Assembly: GCA_048498035.1 (NCBI GenBank)
Contig: JBEHYT010000018.1
Span: 22,296 to 86,295 of the forward strand
Direction of reading: 5' to 3'
Source of the DNA: CADEDV01 sp048498035
GTDB lineage: Bacteria > Bacteroidota > Bacteroidia > Chitinophagales > Chitinophagaceae
Length of the DNA stretch: 64,000 bases
The notes below the pieces were generated by a model. It was not told the origin of the DNA. It made no database searches and saw only the letters and a list, made by a program, of their open reading frames with translations. Position numbers and translations under genes: made by a program. Shown here in pieces: positions 34,119-44,250 of the stretch (its first letter is position 1; the number at the start of each line of letters is the position of its first letter).

Positions 34119-35483
34119 ATGTCCACTGCTTTTGCGGGTGCAAAACCCCGTTTAACCCTTTCCCAGATCATCAACATGAGCGTTGGTTTTTTCGGGATCC
34201 AGTTTGGATGGGATCTCCAGCGCGCCAATATGGGCAGCATTTATGAAAACCTCGGCGCTCACCCGGAATCCGTTCCACTTCTTTTCCTCGCCGCACCTCT
34301 TACCGGCCTCATCGTACAGCCTCTTATCGGCTATATGAGTGATCGTACCTGGCATCCCAGGTGGGGACGTAGACGGCCTTACTTTTTGGTTGGCGCCATT
34401 CTTAGCTCCATCGCCCTCGTATTAATGCCACAGAGCAGCATGCTCTGGATGGCCGCGGGCCTGCTTTGGGTGTTGGATACGTTTGGAAACGTTGCCATGG
34501 AACCGTTCCGCGCTTTTGTTACCGATAAACTCCCGGACAACCAGGTGAACCGCGGCTTTGTAATGCAAAGCCTCATGATCGGTATCGGCGGATTTATCGC
34601 ATCCTCATTACCATTTGTACTCAATGAAGTTTTCCATAAAGAAAACACAGCAGTAAAAGGCTCCATTCCAGACAACGTAAAATGGTCTTTTTATATCGGT
34701 GCATTCTTCTTCCTCGCCGCAGTGCTGTATACCGTATTCACAACCAAAGAATATCCGCCGCCGGCGGAAATGGAAAAAAAGAACGATAAAAAAGGGCTGT
34801 TCAAAGAACTGGGTGAAGCGCTTCGTGAAATGCCTTCCCAAATGAAGCGCGTAGCGGTTGTCCAGTTTTTCACATGGCCGGGTCTCTTCCTGATGTGGTT
34901 CTACTACGCACAGGCTGTTGCAATACACGTATTTCATGGGGTTGATGGCAATGACAAAGTTTTTGCGCATGGTCGCGACTTTGCCGGCCTCACACTCGGC
35001 TTTAGCAACCTGTACATCTTTGGTTTTTCATTTATCCTTCCCTTTATCGCCAATAAACTTGGGCGTAAATGGACCCATAGTCTCTGTCTCGTTTGCGGCG
35101 CCATCGGCCTTATTTCAGTAGGTGCAGTAACTCCGGAGCAACCTTATATGCTCTACGTTTGCATGGTTGGCGTTGGCATTGCGATGGCCAGCATTTTATC
35201 CATGCCCTATGCCATGCTCAGCGGCTCTCTTCCCCGCAACCGTGTAGGAATCTATATGGGCATCTTCAATTTCTTCATCGTATTACCCGAGATCATCGCT
35301 TCCCTGGGCTTTAAAGGAATAATGCGGGATGTATTGCACAACAACCGGCTGCTCGCCGTTCAATTGGGAGGAGGCCTTTTTCTGCTGGCAGCATTGCTAT
35401 GCATTTTACTGGTAAAACAAAATCCCGCGCCAGACCCGGTGCTGGAAGAAAAAATTGAAATGGACGAAAAAAGATCAATCTGA
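34119..35483 (+). CDS. MFS disaccharide transporter, SLC45/maltose-type
   Basis: Membrane carrier of 454 aa with about twelve helices. FFGIQFGWDLQRANMGSIYENLG, PLIGYMSDRTWHPRWGRRRPY and MEPFRAFVTDKLP are the SLC45/sucrose-maltose-proton symporter signatures. A cytoplasmic loop of charged residues lies near residue 210-240. Its stop is four bases from the GH13 start, so it is co-transcribed with the amylase and probably brings in the maltose-type products. Confidence 0.9.
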   Translation: MSTAFAGAKPRLTLSQIINMSVGFFGIQFGWDLQRANMGSIYENLGAHPESVPLLFLAAPLTGLIVQPLIGYMSDRTWHPRWGRRRPYFLVGAILSSIALVLMPQSSMLWMAAGLLWVLDTFGNVAMEPFRAFVTDKLPDNQVNRGFVMQSLMIGIGGFIASSLPFVLNEVFHKENTAVKGSIPDNVKWSFYIGAFFFLAAVLYTVFTTKEYPPPAEMEKKNDKKGLFKELGEALREMPSQMKRVAVVQFFTWPGLFLMWFYYAQAVAIHVFHGVDGNDKVFAHGRDFAGLTLGFSNLYIFGFSFILPFIANKLGRKWTHSLCLVCGAIGLISVGAVTPEQPYMLYVCMVGVGIAMASILSMPYAMLSGSLPRNRVGIYMGIFNFFIVLPEIIASLGFKGIMRDVLHNNRLLAVQLGGGLFLLAALLCILLVKQNPAPDPVLEEKIEMDEKRSI

Positions 35484-35487
35484 GCGT

Positions 35488-37365
35488 ATGAAAAAAAGTC
35501 TCTTCATCAGTTGTTTTCTCCTGCTGGCAGGAATGGCTTTTTGCCAGGATATATATCCCACCCACTGGTGGGTGGGAATGAAAGAACCCAAACTGCAACT
35601 GATGATCCATCGTGACCGCGTAGCGATGGAAAAAGTTACCATGAAAGCTTACCCGGGCGTTCGGCTGGTGCAACAACATAAAGTTGAAAATCCGAATTAT
35701 CTTTTCCTGGACCTGGTGATCGACAAAAACGCGAAGCCCGGGAATATCCAGTTCAGGATAGACAACCTGCAATCCCCCGAAGCAGCCGGCTTTCATACAT
35801 TCACCTATGCACTCCACGCGCGCAACCCCAACGATGGCCGTACAAGAGTGCAGGGCGTTACCGCCAAAGATTTCATCTACCTGATGATCCCCGACCGGTT
35901 TTCCAATGGCGATCCATCTAACGATACCATCGCTTCTTACCGGGAAAGAGCCAACGACAGGAACAATCCATTTACCCGCCATGGCGGCGATTTCAAAGGC
36001 GTAACCGACCACCTGGATTATTTCAACCAACTGGGCATTACCACCATTTGGATGACACCCGTTATCGAAAACAACACCAGCCTGATGGGAGAGCAGGGGC
36101 ATTCCATTGCCGGATACCACGGCTACTGGTTCACCGACCATTACCAGGTAGATAAACGCCTGGGTGGAAATGAAGGCTATAAAGCGCTGTGCGATGACTT
36201 GCACCTGCATGGCATGAAGGTGATCCAGGATGCAGTATACAATCACGTTAGCAAACAACATTGGTTTATCCTGGACCCGCCAATGAAAGACTGGATCAAC
36301 AACTGGCCAAAATTTACAACACCCAACCACCGGGAAGAAGTGCTGTTTGATCCCTACGCGTCTGCCTATGACCGCAAGATCATGCTCGATGGCTGGTTTA
36401 CAGATCATCTCCCGGACCTGAACCAGCGCAACCCCTATGTAGCCAATTTCCTGGTACAACATGCCATTTGGACCACCGAAGAATATGGTATCGATGGCTG
36501 GCGCGTAGATACCTACAAATACTGCGACGAAGCATTTTTGAATCGCGTGAATACAGCCCTGGAACGGGAATTCCCGCACATCACCGTTTTTGGAGAAGCC
36601 TGGGTAAATTCGATCATCGGCAATGCCTATTTTACCCGCAATAAAATTGGTTCTCCGTTCAAACACAACGCACAGGGAGTGATCGACTTCCAAACCTGCT
36701 TTTCCATGCTGGCAGGAATGAATGAACCCTTTGGATGGACAGCCGGGGTAAATAAGATTTATATGACCATGGCCCAGGATGTTGTGTACGAGCAACCGAT
36801 GAATAATTGCATTTTCCTCGATAACCACGATATGGACCGCGTATTCTCTGTAGTGGGAGAGAAGTGGCAAAAATTGAAAATGGGTATCAACTGGCTGCTT
36901 ACGCTTCGTGGTATTCCACAACTGTATTACGGCACCGAAGTGCTGATGAAGAATTTTAAATCAACAACAGATGCCATGGTGCGCGAAGATTTCCCGGGCG
37001 GATGGAAAGAAGATAAGGTGAATAAATTTACAGCAGCCGGCAGAACGCCGCTAGAAGACAGCGCATTTACCTATATCAGCGCCCTGGCGCGCTTTCGAAA
37101 AACATCACCGGCCCTAACTATCGGAAAAACCATGCAGTTTATTCCAAAAGACGGCGTTTATGTGTATTTCCGCTATAGCAGCGGACAAACCATTGCGGTA
37201 ATTGCAAATACCGGAGAGCATGCTGCTACACCCGACTGGACACATTTTGAAGAGCGAACAAAAGGCTATTCCCAACTGCGCGATGTAGTGACGGGCGAAA
37301 AAATGCCTATGCAGGATTGGACGATACAACCAGGGGAAAGCCGGGTGTTGGAGCTGGAAAAATAA
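35488..37365 (+). CDS. Secreted GH13 alpha-glucanase (neopullulanase/cyclomaltodextrinase type)
   Basis: Exported enzyme of 625 aa with a signal peptide ending near AFCQ. An N-terminal immunoglobulin-like domain (residues about 20-125) precedes the GH13 barrel. Conserved region I is DAVYNHV, the nucleophile Asp is in DGWRVDTYKY (about residue 340), the acid Glu in VFGEAW (about 370) and the transition-state Asp in LDNHDMD (about 446). Like SusA it would hydrolyse starch-derived maltooligosaccharides in the periplasm for the carrier encoded four bases upstream. A 536-aa open frame on the other strand is only a shadow. Confidence 0.9.
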   Translation: MKKSLFISCFLLLAGMAFCQDIYPTHWWVGMKEPKLQLMIHRDRVAMEKVTMKAYPGVRLVQQHKVENPNYLFLDLVIDKNAKPGNIQFRIDNLQSPEAAGFHTFTYALHARNPNDGRTRVQGVTAKDFIYLMIPDRFSNGDPSNDTIASYRERANDRNNPFTRHGGDFKGVTDHLDYFNQLGITTIWMTPVIENNTSLMGEQGHSIAGYHGYWFTDHYQVDKRLGGNEGYKALCDDLHLHGMKVIQDAVYNHVSKQHWFILDPPMKDWINNWPKFTTPNHREEVLFDPYASAYDRKIMLDGWFTDHLPDLNQRNPYVANFLVQHAIWTTEEYGIDGWRVDTYKYCDEAFLNRVNTALEREFPHITVFGEAWVNSIIGNAYFTRNKIGSPFKHNAQGVIDFQTCFSMLAGMNEPFGWTAGVNKIYMTMAQDVVYEQPMNNCIFLDNHDMDRVFSVVGEKWQKLKMGINWLLTLRGIPQLYYGTEVLMKNFKSTTDAMVREDFPGGWKEDKVNKFTAAGRTPLEDSAFTYISALARFRKTSPALTIGKTMQFIPKDGVYVYFRYSSGQTIAVIANTGEHAATPDWTHFEERTKGYSQLRDVVTGEKMPMQDWTIQPGESRVLELEK

Positions 37366-37401
37366 CCCGCCATATTCCGGAATAATAATGACGTGTGCCG
37401 G

Positions 37402-38133
37402 TTATAGGAAAATGTTCCAGATCGACATTTGGCCCCACTGACCCCAATCCGAAGTTGCCTTCTCCGCACTGGCCCGAAGTTCCTGCGCCTTTCGCTTTTT
37501 GCCCTTGGTGGGTGGGGTAACGATGCGCGTGTTTACACCATTTACTTCCAGTTTTGTAGCGATCCAGCTGGTAAACATCCGCGGAATAGTAACCCCCAGG
37601 ATCATCCCCGGTAATCCATGCAATCCCATCGGTCCGCCACTCACGGTTATTTCATCCGTATAGAAAGCAAATACGTAAACGCTGTCGAACAAGATCCCGG
37701 TAGCCTTCCGGCAATTGAAACCGGCGATCTCCCTCGTTTCAGTGGGTGATAATTTCCAGTCAATTTTCATCAGGGAATCAGACAATAAATAAGTATCTCC
37801 AAAAACTGCCTTTTGGTCCGTGTACGTACCCGCCCGGTAGTCACTGTACCATACATCTTCATCAGCTGAGCCATCATCAAACGGGAGTTTGGTGCGCTCA
37901 TCCCGGTGATCCAGTTTGTAAAAGCCCTGGTTATTGGCAAACGTGAGATGGTAATAGCTGGTCGAAAATTGAGGAATTTTGTCTTTGAACATTTCCGCCC
38001 AAATGCCATCTCCAAATGCCTTATGATTATTAACCCGCACTTCATACTCCACCATGCCTTCATTCAGAAATTGCTGCGCACCCGCAAAAAATGGGGTCAC
38101 CGCCAGGCAAAGTATAATAAGATGTTTTTTCAT
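37402..38133 (-). CDS. GLPGLI family protein
   Basis: Exported protein of 243 aa, signal peptide ending FFAGAQ. The defining motif appears as GPMGLHGLPGMILGV near residue 170, after IAGFNCRKATG. Family function is unknown; members commonly stand beside TonB-receptor-like outer-membrane proteins. This one is 16 bases from such a gene on the same strand (read after it), so the pair is likely one transcript. A TTTTTTTAAC-rich leader precedes it. Confidence 0.88.
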   Translation of the reverse strand: MKKHLIILCLAVTPFFAGAQQFLNEGMVEYEVRVNNHKAFGDGIWAEMFKDKIPQFSTSYYHLTFANNQGFYKLDHRDERTKLPFDDGSADEDVWYSDYRAGTYTDQKAVFGDTYLLSDSLMKIDWKLSPTETREIAGFNCRKATGILFDSVYVFAFYTDEITVSGGPMGLHGLPGMILGVTIPRMFTSWIATKLEVNGVNTRIVTPPTKGKKRKAQELRASAEKATSDWGQWGQMSIWNIFL

Positions 38134-38149
38134 GTTCCTTATTTTTTAA

Positions 38150-40912
38150 CTAAAAGCCGGCAGGTTTGCCGTTCTTGGAAATATTCCAGGTTAATGTCAG
38201 CAGCCAGAACCTACGCAATGTAGTATAGTAAGATTCCTGGAAGCTGTAACTGTCGAAATTGCGACGATAGCCACGGTTCTGGTTCAATATATCATAAATA
38301 CCAAATTTCAGCTCAAGATCATTATTCTTGAAAAACCGGCGTGTGACCGTTGCGTCAATTTTAGTGTAATTCGTTTGCTGTGAAAAACGCGGATCTTTTT
38401 GCCGCAGTTCCATATCCAGCTTTGTTCCGATTTCAAATTTCTTTGGCAGCGTTACACGACCTTCCCCCCACAAATCAAATTGCCAATAGTCGGCATTTGC
38501 GGCGCTGTTAACCGTGGCGGCAGAATGATTCCAGGAAAAACTCGGACTAAGGTAAAAGTCGTATTTGTTTTCTTTGTTCTTTGCCAGGTTCACATTAAGT
38601 CCATAGCTGCTTGTTGTTGTCTGGTTGCGAACGCCGTTTACAAAATCAATGTTCCTGGAAATCGATCCACTCGGTCCAACACCAACGCGAATTTTTGTTT
38701 CGCCCAGCTTGAAACCATAATTGCCATCTAAACGGAGATAATATTCGCCGCTCGCATTCACCGTTTGATAGGTACGCCGTCCCAGGCTATCTACTACGCT
38801 CGACTGCACAAACGCATTTTGCGTAGTGGAAAAGCTCAGGTCCGACCAGATATTTTTTTCCTTCAACACATTGTATGAATTATAGCTGATGTCAAAATTG
38901 TGGCGGAAGGATTGATCCAGGTTGGGATTACCCAGGTAAATATTCAATGGGTCAGTATTTACCTTTATCGGCTGCAATTGCGAAAGACTCGGCGCAGTGC
39001 TCGATCCCGTGTAATTAAAATGCAGGTTCTGGCTGGGCTTGAATTTGTAATTAAAAGACGCCCGCGGGAAAAAGTTGGTATAGTTGTACGGCGTGGTTAG
39101 CTGATCAGTAATATTTTTCTGTACAAAATGACTAAAGCCAACGGCTGCGCCAAACGAATAATTATATTTCTTTTTATTCATCCGGAAATTGAGCCCCGGG
39201 GTATGCACCGTACGGTCAAAAACATAGGAATTACTCAGGGAATCAATCAGGTTTTCATATTTGCCATCCGGTGAGCGGCCATTGCTGATCCGGTCACTAC
39301 TGTTTGTATTGTAAGAAAGAAGATAGCTGGCTTCCAGGTAAAATGTTTTGGACAACGGCTCCGTGTACGCAATTTTGGTATTGATGCCCGTACCGGAACT
39401 GTTATTGATATTTTGCTGATCAATCGTATCGGCCAGGGCCAGCACACCTTTGTCAAAATACCTGTTCAATGAATAGAGATATCCGTTGTTATTGGATTCA
39501 CTCCAGCTAAAATCCGTATTTACCGATAGCGTTCGCGAGATCTTATGAAATTTGTGCCGCCACAGCAGCGTCGCATTTACCGCGCTGTTGTCAGACCTGG
39601 AATTATTGCTTTGACGGCTATTATTGATCGTATCCCCTGAATTGGCCAGCGACTCTGAGTAGAGATCCGAAGTCGTTTTGATATTCTTTTTGTTGAACTG
39701 CGCCGTTAATTTCATGCTGTTGAGGGAATCCAGGTTAAAATCCATGGTAAGGTTCACCGCCTGCTTTACCGTCGAATTAAAACGGTTTGAACTGCTGTTG
39801 GTGCTCCAACTGCTATCGGGCAAAAACACCTGGGAATAGGTTCTGGTTTCACCCGGCGCATTCACCTTCGTCACTTTGTAGCTTGTATTTACAGACTGCT
39901 TATTGTCTTTTCCAAACTTATCGGAATAATGCAATCCGCCATTCCAGTTTTGCGGAATGCCGCCTGATCCGTCGCCGTAACCGTCTCCACTACCTGAAGA
40001 GATAAAATAAATACCTCCATCATCCGTAATTCCACTCTGCACGCCTTCCAGGCCCCCGCCGTAGTTTTGTGCATCCTGCCAGTCAAGGTTCGTTTGGCCG
40101 GTATTACTCATAATGCCATAGGCCGCCATTTTTCGCTTGTTGCGGAAGGAGTTGATCATCGCGGAATTATTGTATTTATCTTTCAGTCCGCCGCCCAGTT
40201 CCACTTTGCCGAAATAGCCTTTTTGCTGTTTCATTTTCAGGTTAATGGTCTTGTCTTTTACACCATCATCAATACCGGTAAATTCAGCCTGGTCACTTTT
40301 TTTATCAAATACCTCTACTTCCTTCACCGCATCAGCCCGCAAATTTTTAGTAGCAATACCCGGATCACTTCCAAAAAACTCCTCGCCATCCACCAATACT
40401 TTTTTCACCCGTTCACCCATTGCCGTGATCTTTCCATCCCGGTCAACAGATATGCCCGGCAACCGCCGCAATAACTCTTCCACATTCGCGCCCGGGCGCA
40501 CCCGGAAACTGTCTGCCGTGTACACCACCGTATCACCTTTCACCCGTATTGGTGAGCCGCTGCGGATAATTACTTCTGCCAGTAATTTGGTTTTGGGGGT
40601 TACAAATAAGGTTCCGAGATCAGAAATCCCCGGTTTTACATCCAGGTTGTCGAAATAATCACCCATATACGGGTGCGTAATCATCAGCAAATAAGGTCCG
40701 GGAGCCGGCAATTGCGCAGTGAATTGCCCCTGTTTATCAGTGCGTGTAAATTGAACAAGTACAGAATCTGCAGGCCTCAAAAATGCAACCACCGCATTGG
40801 CAGGTATCCTGTTCTCTACGGAATCCCGCAGGGTGCCTTTAATTTGGGAAGTTTGTGCGAAGGAAACCAGGCTGCAAATAATAAAAAACGAAAAGAGCAG
40901 GTGTTTTCTCAT
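38150..40912 (-). CDS. TonB-receptor-like outer membrane beta-barrel protein
   Basis: Outer membrane protein of 920 aa. Signal peptide to about residue 20 (SLVSFAQ), then a carboxypeptidase-regulatory-like domain (residues 22-110), then a plug domain with VEELLRRLPGISVDRDGKITAMG and KVLVDGEEFFGSDP, then a long barrel of Ser/Asn/Tyr-rich strands and an aromatic last strand ending ISKNGKPAGF. No obvious TonB box. It belongs to the outer_membr_b type that pairs with GLPGLI proteins. Ligand unknown. Divergent from glgB. Confidence 0.9.
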   Translation of the reverse strand: MRKHLLFSFFIICSLVSFAQTSQIKGTLRDSVENRIPANAVVAFLRPADSVLVQFTRTDKQGQFTAQLPAPGPYLLMITHPYMGDYFDNLDVKPGISDLGTLFVTPKTKLLAEVIIRSGSPIRVKGDTVVYTADSFRVRPGANVEELLRRLPGISVDRDGKITAMGERVKKVLVDGEEFFGSDPGIATKNLRADAVKEVEVFDKKSDQAEFTGIDDGVKDKTINLKMKQQKGYFGKVELGGGLKDKYNNSAMINSFRNKRKMAAYGIMSNTGQTNLDWQDAQNYGGGLEGVQSGITDDGGIYFISSGSGDGYGDGSGGIPQNWNGGLHYSDKFGKDNKQSVNTSYKVTKVNAPGETRTYSQVFLPDSSWSTNSSSNRFNSTVKQAVNLTMDFNLDSLNSMKLTAQFNKKNIKTTSDLYSESLANSGDTINNSRQSNNSRSDNSAVNATLLWRHKFHKISRTLSVNTDFSWSESNNNGYLYSLNRYFDKGVLALADTIDQQNINNSSGTGINTKIAYTEPLSKTFYLEASYLLSYNTNSSDRISNGRSPDGKYENLIDSLSNSYVFDRTVHTPGLNFRMNKKKYNYSFGAAVGFSHFVQKNITDQLTTPYNYTNFFPRASFNYKFKPSQNLHFNYTGSSTAPSLSQLQPIKVNTDPLNIYLGNPNLDQSFRHNFDISYNSYNVLKEKNIWSDLSFSTTQNAFVQSSVVDSLGRRTYQTVNASGEYYLRLDGNYGFKLGETKIRVGVGPSGSISRNIDFVNGVRNQTTTSSYGLNVNLAKNKENKYDFYLSPSFSWNHSAATVNSAANADYWQFDLWGEGRVTLPKKFEIGTKLDMELRQKDPRFSQQTNYTKIDATVTRRFFKNNDLELKFGIYDILNQNRGYRRNFDSYSFQESYYTTLRRFWLLTLTWNISKNGKPAGF

Positions 40913-40957
40913 AGCTAAAGTTGGTTTGGCCGTGTTGGTCAGGTTTTTGCGACGCTA

Positions 40958-40978
40958 AATTGCTATAAATTAGCAATT
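40958..40978. promoter_or_regulatory. Inverted repeat upstream of glgB and the barrel gene
   Basis: AATTGCTA-N5-TAGCAATT, perfect 8-bp arms, in the 112-bp divergent gap. It lies 46 bases upstream of the barrel gene start and 46 bases before the glgB ATG, a central position that suits a shared operator. Confidence 0.4.
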
Positions 40979-41024
40979 ACTACCTACCGTTGGTGTACAT
41001 TTATTTGTTAAAAATCCCGCACAC

Positions 41025-43046
41025 ATGGCAGCCAGGAAGAAAAACAATGCTGAAGGCAGAAAAAAAAAGCTGGCCGCACCAACTGAAGGCAACCAGGCCA
41101 ACTTACCCGCCAGCTATGAAGAGCGGCATTTTATACATACTGATTTATCCGTATGGAATTACACACTGCTTTCAGAAGAAGATATTATCAATTTCCAAAA
41201 CGGAACACATTACCGCCTCTATGAAAAATTTGGTTCGCATGCCATACAGGTAATGGGGAAAACAGGCCTGTATTTCTGCGTATGGGCACCGAATGCAACC
41301 GAAGTTTCTGTTATCGGCAACTTTAATGATTGGGCCACCGGCCAACATCCACTGCATCCACGCTGGGACAAAAGCGGCGTCTGGGAAGGATTTATTCCGG
41401 GCCTGCAATACGGTGAAACCTACAAATACCATATTACCGGGTACGCGGGACGCAAACAGGACAAAGGTGACCCCTTTGCACGCTTCTGGGAAAAGCGCCC
41501 CCATACCGCCAGCATTGCCTGGGATACCTGGTACGAATGGAATGACAAGGATTGGATGCGCGGACGGAAAAAAAATAATAGTCTCCATGCTCCCTGGAGC
41601 GTATATGAAGTACACCTGGCCAGCTGGCAACGCCCCAACCCCGAAGATGAAGAAAGTTATAACTCCTATGATCAGATAACTGAACGGCTGGTGCCCTATG
41701 TGAAAGAAATGGGATTCACACACGTAGAACTCATGCCCGTAATGGAATATCCATACGACGGAAGCTGGGGCTACCAATGCACCGGCTATTTTGCGCCAAC
41801 CTCAAGATTTGGAAACCCGCAGGGACTCATGAAACTGGTCGAAGCATTTCACCAGGCAGGCATTGGTGTAATACTCGACTGGGTGCCATCACACTTTCCT
41901 TATGATGCTCATGGTCTTTTTATGTTCGACGGAACACATACCTACGAGTATGCAGATATGCGGAAAGGATATCATCCCGACTGGAACTCTTATATCTTTA
42001 ACTATAAACGAGGTGAGGTTAAATCATTCCTGATCAGCAGCGCCCGCTATTGGTTCGACCTGTTTCATATCGACGGCATCCGGGTAGATGCGGTTAGCTC
42101 CATGCTTAAACTGGATTACTCCCGCAAGGAAGGGGAGTGGGAACCCAATGAATTTGGGGGAAATGGTAACCTCGAAGCCATCGCATTTATCAAAGACCTG
42201 AACGAAACACTGTTTCGCGATTTTCCCGATACACAAACCATTGCTGAAGAAGCCACCGACTGGCCTGGCGTTTCCAAACCGACCTGGCAGGGCGGCCTTG
42301 GATTTGGTATGAAATGGATGATGGGATGGATGCACGATACACTAGACTATTTCAAACTCGATCCGCTGGCGCGACAGTTTCAGCAAGACAAATTTTCGTT
42401 TAGTATGATGTACTACTACGACGAAAATTTTATGCTTCCGCTTAGTCACGATGAAGTAGTACACGGCAAAAGCCCAATGCTCTATAAAATGTCGGGCGAT
42501 GAATGGCAAAAGTTTGCCAACCTGCGCTTGCTCTATACGTACATGTGGACCCATCCCGGTGCCAAACTGCTGTTCATGGGAAATGAATTCGGCCAAACCT
42601 CGGAATGGAATTATAAGTCGGAACTTGATTGGAAGCTGCTGCAATACGACCTGCACCGCCAACTGCAGCACTGCGTCCGCGACCTCAACCAGTTGCTAAG
42701 GAACCACCCGGCCTTTTTCCGTGAACAGTTTGATCCGGCCGGTTTTGAATGGATCGACCTGACCCACCGGGAACAATCGGTGATGGTATACAGGAGAAAA
42801 GGAAAGCGTAAGTCAGACGACTGCCTGGTTATTTTAAACATGACACCGGTAGTGCGGTACGACTGGGCAATTGAGCTAAGTGGAAAGCCTTATAAGCAGG
42901 AAATTTTCAACAGCGACAGTGCGGAATATGGGGGGGCAGGGGATGTATTTAACCCGGAAATAAGATGGGAATCAGTGGATAAGCATACGAAGCGATACCG
43001 GTTGCTCGTAAATTTACCCGCCCTGGGTGGAATAGTTCTAGCATAA
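41025..43046 (+). CDS. glgB: 1,4-alpha-glucan branching enzyme
   Basis: GH13 enzyme of 673 aa that adds alpha-1,6 branches to glycogen. An N-terminal basic stretch (KKNNAEGRKKKLAAP) precedes one CBM48 domain (VWAPNATEVSVIGNFNDW). Catalytic motifs are DGIRVDAVSSML (nucleophile, about residue 353), AEEATDWPG (acid, about 407) and LSHDEVVHG (about 473). One carbohydrate module is present instead of the two of E. coli GlgB, a common short form. Divergent from the barrel gene. Confidence 0.97.
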   Translation: MAARKKNNAEGRKKKLAAPTEGNQANLPASYEERHFIHTDLSVWNYTLLSEEDIINFQNGTHYRLYEKFGSHAIQVMGKTGLYFCVWAPNATEVSVIGNFNDWATGQHPLHPRWDKSGVWEGFIPGLQYGETYKYHITGYAGRKQDKGDPFARFWEKRPHTASIAWDTWYEWNDKDWMRGRKKNNSLHAPWSVYEVHLASWQRPNPEDEESYNSYDQITERLVPYVKEMGFTHVELMPVMEYPYDGSWGYQCTGYFAPTSRFGNPQGLMKLVEAFHQAGIGVILDWVPSHFPYDAHGLFMFDGTHTYEYADMRKGYHPDWNSYIFNYKRGEVKSFLISSARYWFDLFHIDGIRVDAVSSMLKLDYSRKEGEWEPNEFGGNGNLEAIAFIKDLNETLFRDFPDTQTIAEEATDWPGVSKPTWQGGLGFGMKWMMGWMHDTLDYFKLDPLARQFQQDKFSFSMMYYYDENFMLPLSHDEVVHGKSPMLYKMSGDEWQKFANLRLLYTYMWTHPGAKLLFMGNEFGQTSEWNYKSELDWKLLQYDLHRQLQHCVRDLNQLLRNHPAFFREQFDPAGFEWIDLTHREQSVMVYRRKGKRKSDDCLVILNMTPVVRYDWAIELSGKPYKQEIFNSDSAEYGGAGDVFNPEIRWESVDKHTKRYRLLVNLPALGGIVLA

Positions 43047-43161
43047 TCTACTATTTTGGAACGATATTCGCTTTGAATGCCGCGTCAGGTTCTGAAAAGT
43101 TAAAACTTAAATCTATCTTGTGATGTCTTACAAGAGAGTAATCCAATTAAAAGTCAACCCT

Positions 43162-44229
43162 ATGATCCGTAAAATCCTGTTCCTGAGTGCAATCCTGCTA
43201 TCCGCAGGCTTCGCATTCTCTCAAAACCTGGCCAATCAACTGGCCCCCGCAGCCACTGGCAACACAGACAGCGCCGACTTCTTCCTTCAAAAAGGACTTC
43301 TCGAAAAGCAAAATGGTCGCCGGCTGGAATCCCTCAAAAATTTTGAAAAAGCATACAAGTTTGATGCTTCCAACAAAGCAGTTGTAACTGAACTGGCGTC
43401 TGCCTACCTGGATCTGCGCCGGTACAACAATGCTAAAGAAACATATAAGCACCTGCTTGACCTGGGCGATGCATCGGCAGCCAATTACAAACAATTGCTG
43501 ACGCTTTCATTCCAGCTTCGCCAGCAGGACGATGTATTGCTCTATGCCGCCAAACTGAAGCAGGTAGATCCATCTGAAAAAGTTGCATTCTACATTGGTA
43601 AAACGCAATACGACCAGGACAACTATGGTGAAGCGATCCGTAACCTGAATGAAGCGGCAAAAGAAGAACCTGCAAATGCTGAAGTGCCATACATGATTGC
43701 ACATAGCTACGCAGACATGATGAACTACAAACAGGCAATTCCCTATTTTCAGAAAGCGATAGAAATGCAGCCCGACAAAGCTTACTGGATCTATGAACTG
43801 GGATTAATCTGCTACGCGATGCATGATGATCAGAATTCCCTTAAATATATCCTGCTGGCAGGTGAGAAGGGCTATAATCGCGACAACGATTACCTGGAGA
43901 ACCTCGGCATTGCCTACCTCAACGTTGGAGACCTGGACAATGGTGTAAAGATCATGGATGAGATCCTGAAAAGAAAACCCAGTGACCTGAACATCCTCAA
44001 TATGGTGGCAGAAGCCTATTACTATAAGAAAAAATATGACCAGGCCATCGACTATTGGGATCACGTGCTGGAATATGACAAGCAAAATGCTTCCGCGCTC
44101 TACATGATCGGTATGGCCTATCAGAAGAAAGGCGAAAAAGAAAAAGGACAATTACTGTGTGATAAAGCCATTGAAATGGATCCAAGCCTTCAAAGCCTGA
44201 AACAGAAAAAACAAATGGCCGGACTCTGA
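43162..44229 (+). CDS. Secreted tetratricopeptide-repeat protein
   Basis: Exported protein of 355 aa, signal peptide IRKILFLSAILLSAGFAFSQ. About eight to nine TPR units follow, for example RRLESLKNFEKAYKFDASNK, NYGEAIRNLNEAAKEEPANA and DYWDHVLEYDKQNASALYMIG. Periplasmic TPR proteins act as scaffolds; no enzyme domain is visible. Start set at the ATG at 43162 so that the signal peptide is at the N-terminus; GTG and ATG codons at 43120-43123 add 14 residues. Ends at a strong terminator. Confidence 0.88.
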   Translation: MIRKILFLSAILLSAGFAFSQNLANQLAPAATGNTDSADFFLQKGLLEKQNGRRLESLKNFEKAYKFDASNKAVVTELASAYLDLRRYNNAKETYKHLLDLGDASAANYKQLLTLSFQLRQQDDVLLYAAKLKQVDPSEKVAFYIGKTQYDQDNYGEAIRNLNEAAKEEPANAEVPYMIAHSYADMMNYKQAIPYFQKAIEMQPDKAYWIYELGLICYAMHDDQNSLKYILLAGEKGYNRDNDYLENLGIAYLNVGDLDNGVKIMDEILKRKPSDLNILNMVAEAYYYKKKYDQAIDYWDHVLEYDKQNASALYMIGMAYQKKGEKEKGQLLCDKAIEMDPSLQSLKQKKQMAGL

Positions 44230-44250
44230 TCCCCGCCACGAATGCATAAA

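Noticed and set aside
35311..36921. A 536-aa open frame on the minus strand opposite the GH13 gene
   Set aside because: The plus strand carries all four GH13 motifs in order. The minus-strand frame has no signal peptide, promoter or recognisable domain.
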